64,000 nucleotides of DNA. It comes from Clostridia bacterium (GTDB lineage Bacteria > Bacillota > Clostridia > Oscillospirales > Acutalibacteraceae). The position numbers and the translations under genes are program-made. This document shows positions 61,682 through 64,000 of this stretch, in pieces (position 1 is the stretch's first letter; every line of letters begins with the position of its first letter). Where the stretch lies: contig JAFYLD010000029.1 in the NCBI GenBank assembly GCA_017537245.1, positions 1 to 64,000 of the forward strand. The letters run 5' to 3'. The notes below the pieces were generated by a model, which was not told the DNA's origin, did not search any database, and saw only the letters and a list, made by a program, of their open reading frames with translations.

Positions 61682-62608
61682 TTAAAACATTTCGGTAGAA
61701 AGATATCGGTCGCCCGTATCTGGTAACAAAACAACTATTGTTTTGCCTGCGTTTTCATCGCGGCTTGCAATTTCGATTGCGGCACATAATGCTGCGCCAG
61801 AAGAAATACCAACAAGTACACCCTCAGTTTTGCCGATGATTCGACCATATTCAAAAGCATCGTTATCACTAACTGCAATTATTTCGTCGCAAATATTTTG
61901 GTTTAAAACTTCGGGAATAAAGTTTGCGCCTATGCCTTGTATTTTGTGTGGTCCTGCAATGCCTTTGGTAAGCAGTGGGGAAGCTGAGGGCTCAACACCT
62001 ATAACTTTAATGTTTTTGTTTTTAGATTTTAAGTATTCGCCAGTACCTGTAATAGTGCCGCCGGTACCTATACTCGCAACAAAAATATCAACGTTGCCAT
62101 CGGTGTCGTTATAAATCTCGGGACCGGTTGTTTTAAAATGCGCCTTGGGGTTAGCGGGGTTGTTGAATTGTCCTGCAATAATACTGTTTGGAATTTCATT
62201 ATTTAATTGTTCTGCTTTTTGGATTGCGCCTGACATACCTTTTGCACCGTCGGTGAGTACAAGCTCAGCACCGTAAGCGGTCATTAGTTTTTGTCGCTCA
62301 ACCGACATACTGTCAGGCATAACAATTATTACGCGATATCCTCTAGCTGCGCCAACAGCAGCAAGACCAATACCCGTATTGCCGCTAGTTGGTTCAATAA
62401 TAACGGAATTGGGTTTTAATAAGCCTTTTTCTTCCATATTGTTTATCATTGAAAGGGCAACGCGGTCTTTTACCGAGCCTGCAGGATTAAAATATTCAAG
62501 CTTTGCGAGTACGCGAGCTTTAAGATTGTATTTTGTTTCAATATTTTTAAGTTCTAATAGTGGAGTTTTGCCGATAAGTTCGGCAACCGAATTATAAATG
62601 TTAGCCAC
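61682..62608 (-). CDS. cysK: Cysteine synthase (O-acetylserine sulfhydrylase)
   Basis: The 308-residue PLP enzyme makes cysteine from O-acetylserine and sulfide. NPAGSVKDRVAL near residue 41 holds the PLP Lys, EPTSGNTGIGLA near 70 binds substrate, and GTGGTITGTGEYL near 173 is the phosphate loop. Start is GTG 62608 behind AAGGAG. It leads the metF-metH operon. The leader is only about 25 bases, so there is no room for an S-box or T-box riboswitch. Confidence 0.96.
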   Translation of the reverse strand: MANIYNSVAELIGKTPLLELKNIETKYNLKARVLAKLEYFNPAGSVKDRVALSMINNMEEKGLLKPNSVIIEPTSGNTGIGLAAVGAARGYRVIIVMPDSMSVERQKLMTAYGAELVLTDGAKGMSGAIQKAEQLNNEIPNSIIAGQFNNPANPKAHFKTTGPEIYNDTDGNVDIFVASIGTGGTITGTGEYLKSKNKNIKVIGVEPSASPLLTKGIAGPHKIQGIGANFIPEVLNQNICDEIIAVSDNDAFEYGRIIGKTEGVLVGISSGAALCAAIEIASRDENAGKTIVVLLPDTGDRYLSTEMF

Positions 62609-62638
62609 TGTAATTCTCCTTAATAATAAATATATATA

Positions 62639-62667
62639 ATATTATCACTAATTATTTTTTATGTCAA
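62639..62667 (-). promoter_or_regulatory. Sigma-A promoter of the cysK-metF-metH operon
   Basis: On the minus strand TTGACA (62667-62662) and TAATAT (62644-62639) have 17-base spacing. Confidence 0.8.
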
Positions 62668-62671
62668 TGTA

Positions 62672-62703
62672 AAAAGCAGGAGACGCAATTATCTCCTGCT
62701 TAA
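62672..62703 (-). terminator. Terminator of the galactokinase gene
   Basis: AAGCAGGAGA at 62674-62683 pairs with TCTCCTGCTT at 62692-62701; on the minus strand five T residues follow. It sits directly after the galactokinase stop. Confidence 0.85.
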
Positions 62704-62709
62704 ATAATT

Positions 62710-64000
62710 TTAAAATATTACAGATGAACCGCTTGAAGCGCTATATACGTTTGCTGCATGCGCAAAGCCGTATTTATCATAATACTCGCGATTTACACCG
62801 CTGATTATATCATCTGATTTTGATTTTTCGATTAGCGCTATAACGCATCCGCCAAGACCTGCGCCTACGATTTCACTACCCAAAACACCGTCTGTTGAGT
62901 TGAGTAAGTCGCAAAGATAGTCTATCTCTGGGGTAGAGCATTTGTAAGATCCACACTCAGTTTCAAACGGAGTATTGTTGGCGATAAGCTTTTCAAGATG
63001 AGCGTCGCTAATACTCGTGGCACCAAGTCTATCCCCATCGTGGCTAATTTTCATCATATTGCCAAGTGCTACATAATCTTCGCTTTTTAGTACAGTCATA
63101 AATTTTTCGGCACGTTCACATTCTGAAATGCCATATAACGCAACGTTGCGAAGTTCGTAAACTAGAGGGTCTTTATGATTCGAAAAGATTACTTCAAGAC
63201 GATCTTTATACTCTGGTATCATAAACTTAATACCACCGCGAGTAACTGTTTCGGGTAGAGAAGCGATCATCTCATATACGCGTGAATATGGTCTTATTTT
63301 TGCTAGATCGCGGAATTCTTTAAGCTCGTAGCTAGGATAATTCTTTTTAAGTAGCATAAGAGCGAATTCGTAGCAAGCAACCTTAGCGTTAAAGGTATCT
63401 TTACTGCCTTCAGATTTCTTTGCCATAAGCATAGAATTTGCAACCAAAACGGCATATTTATCTGAGAATTTTTGTTTTTCACCAATGGTAAATGGCTTGA
63501 ATCCTAGATGAACAATAGCATCTTTTTGACCACATTTCATTGCTGCGTGGTCACCCGAACCACCACGTGAGCCAACAAACCATTCGCCCTCACCACAAAG
63601 ATCGATAAATTCTCGCTCGGTAAGATTTAGACAGTTAAGAGCAACAAGCGCTTCCATAACGGCTACTACAATAGCAGATGATGAAGAAAGACCGGCCGCT
63701 ACAGGAATATTACCGGTAGAAACCATGTCCATACCGCATAGGGTATAATCGGTTTTAAATTGGGCGTGTATAACGGCAGATTTAACGTAGTTTGACCAGT
63801 CGCCGCGACTCAACTTGAGTGCCTCTACAACCTTTTCACTAGCAAGATAATCAAGCCAAGAATCGTGACTACCAAGAGATAACGTTTCGCTAATAGAAAA
63901 GCTACGATCGGGGTAGGCAGGGTCGATATTTGCAATATTAACAATATCGTCATCACGTCTTGCCGAAACAAAAACTTGGTCTTTATCGGTCGCCATAACG
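62710..64000 (-). CDS. Galactokinase-family GHMP kinase, 5' end outside the window
   Basis: At least 428 residues are visible and the frame stays open to the right edge. The first residues, ATDKDQVFVSARRDD, correspond to the strand after the galactokinase signature, so that signature and roughly 50-80 residues lie beyond the window. The GHMP ATP loop is VAAGLSSSSAIVVAVMEAL near visible residue 97, GGSGDHAAM near 145 carries the catalytic Asp, and GAGLGGCVIALI near 392 is the late glycine motif. It phosphorylates galactose or a related sugar at C1. Confidence 0.9.
   Translation of the reverse strand, partial: VMATDKDQVFVSARRDDDIVNIANIDPAYPDRSFSISETLSLGSHDSWLDYLASEKVVEALKLSRGDWSNYVKSAVIHAQFKTDYTLCGMDMVSTGNIPVAAGLSSSSAIVVAVMEALVALNCLNLTEREFIDLCGEGEWFVGSRGGSGDHAAMKCGQKDAIVHLGFKPFTIGEKQKFSDKYAVLVANSMLMAKKSEGSKDTFNAKVACYEFALMLLKKNYPSYELKEFRDLAKIRPYSRVYEMIASLPETVTRGGIKFMIPEYKDRLEVIFSNHKDPLVYELRNVALYGISECERAEKFMTVLKSEDYVALGNMMKISHDGDRLGATSISDAHLEKLIANNTPFETECGSYKCSTPEIDYLCDLLNSTDGVLGSEIVGAGLGGCVIALIEKSKSDDIISGVNREYYDKYGFAHAANVYSASSGSSVIF

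Noticed and set aside
62609..62669. S-box, T-box or other riboswitch before the cysteine/methionine operon
   Set aside because: The promoter at 62639-62667 leaves a leader of only about 25 bases, too short for any known riboswitch.

Overview
The window looks like a piece of a low-GC, endospore-forming, Gram-positive chromosome, most likely a Clostridia member of the Oscillospiraceae/Ruminococcaceae type. The pointers are an alpha/beta-type small acid-soluble spore protein, a PASTA-bearing SpoVD-like penicillin-binding protein, CtsR with its heptad operator, dockerin and cohesin modules, Big_2/Rhs surface proteins, and near-consensus sigma-A promoters with strong AGGAGG ribosome sites. No taxonomic search was possible.

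Layout. (1) 1-11.9 kb is an accessory, rearranged region. It holds decayed and intact copies of a small membrane-protein family, a 5'-truncated Big_2 gene on the minus strand, then a plus-strand run: DeoR/WYL-like helix-turn-helix regulator, XhlA-like holin partner, Hol44-like holin, zinc amidase with wall-binding repeats, a glycoside-hydrolase-like protein, a 1724-residue Big_2-Rhs/YD protein without a signal peptide, and a small membrane protein that may be its immunity factor. This is the most unusual part of the window: a phage-type lysis cassette apparently dedicated to releasing an Rhs effector. (2) 12-22.7 kb is mostly housekeeping: an unknown BtrH-like protein, a spore protein, an LCP wall-polymer transferase, Trk potassium uptake, EF-P, an Asp/Cys-rich protein, IspD/IspF, a DUF4830-like protein, a pseudouridine synthase and a stand-alone sugar-ABC ATPase. 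(3) 22.8-29.4 kb is a surface locus: a 1614-residue secreted metallophosphoesterase ending in a dockerin, directly followed by a cohesin-like secreted protein, a micro-ORF and a lipoprotein.

(4) 29.5-41.9 kb is the division and cell-wall (dcw) cluster: mraZ, rsmH, ftsL-like, ftsI/spoVD, murE, mraY, ftsW/spoVE, murG, murA, divIB/ftsQ, ftsZ. It lacks murF, murD and ftsA. MurE carries a DNPR motif, pointing to meso-diaminopimelate peptidoglycan. (5) 42-48.8 kb has two small catabolic loci: an AraC regulator divergent from an oxidoreductase/EamA pair, and a minus-strand operon of M20 amidohydrolase, TetR regulator, epimerase-like protein and DHDPS-family lyase with a palindromic operator at its promoter. 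(6) 48.8-57.6 kb has a Cys-rich microprotein, ctsR-clpC-ferredoxin:thioredoxin reductase-thioredoxin, assorted small enzymes, and a tRNA-Pro(UGG). (7) 57.8-64 kb is a sulfur/methyl-transfer operon (cysK, metF, metH activation domain, metH), then a galactokinase gene that runs off the right edge.

Coordinates come from reading the sequence. Start codons were revised where a ribosome site or a 4-base stop/start overlap clearly favoured another start. Family names come from recognised motifs and were not checked by any search.
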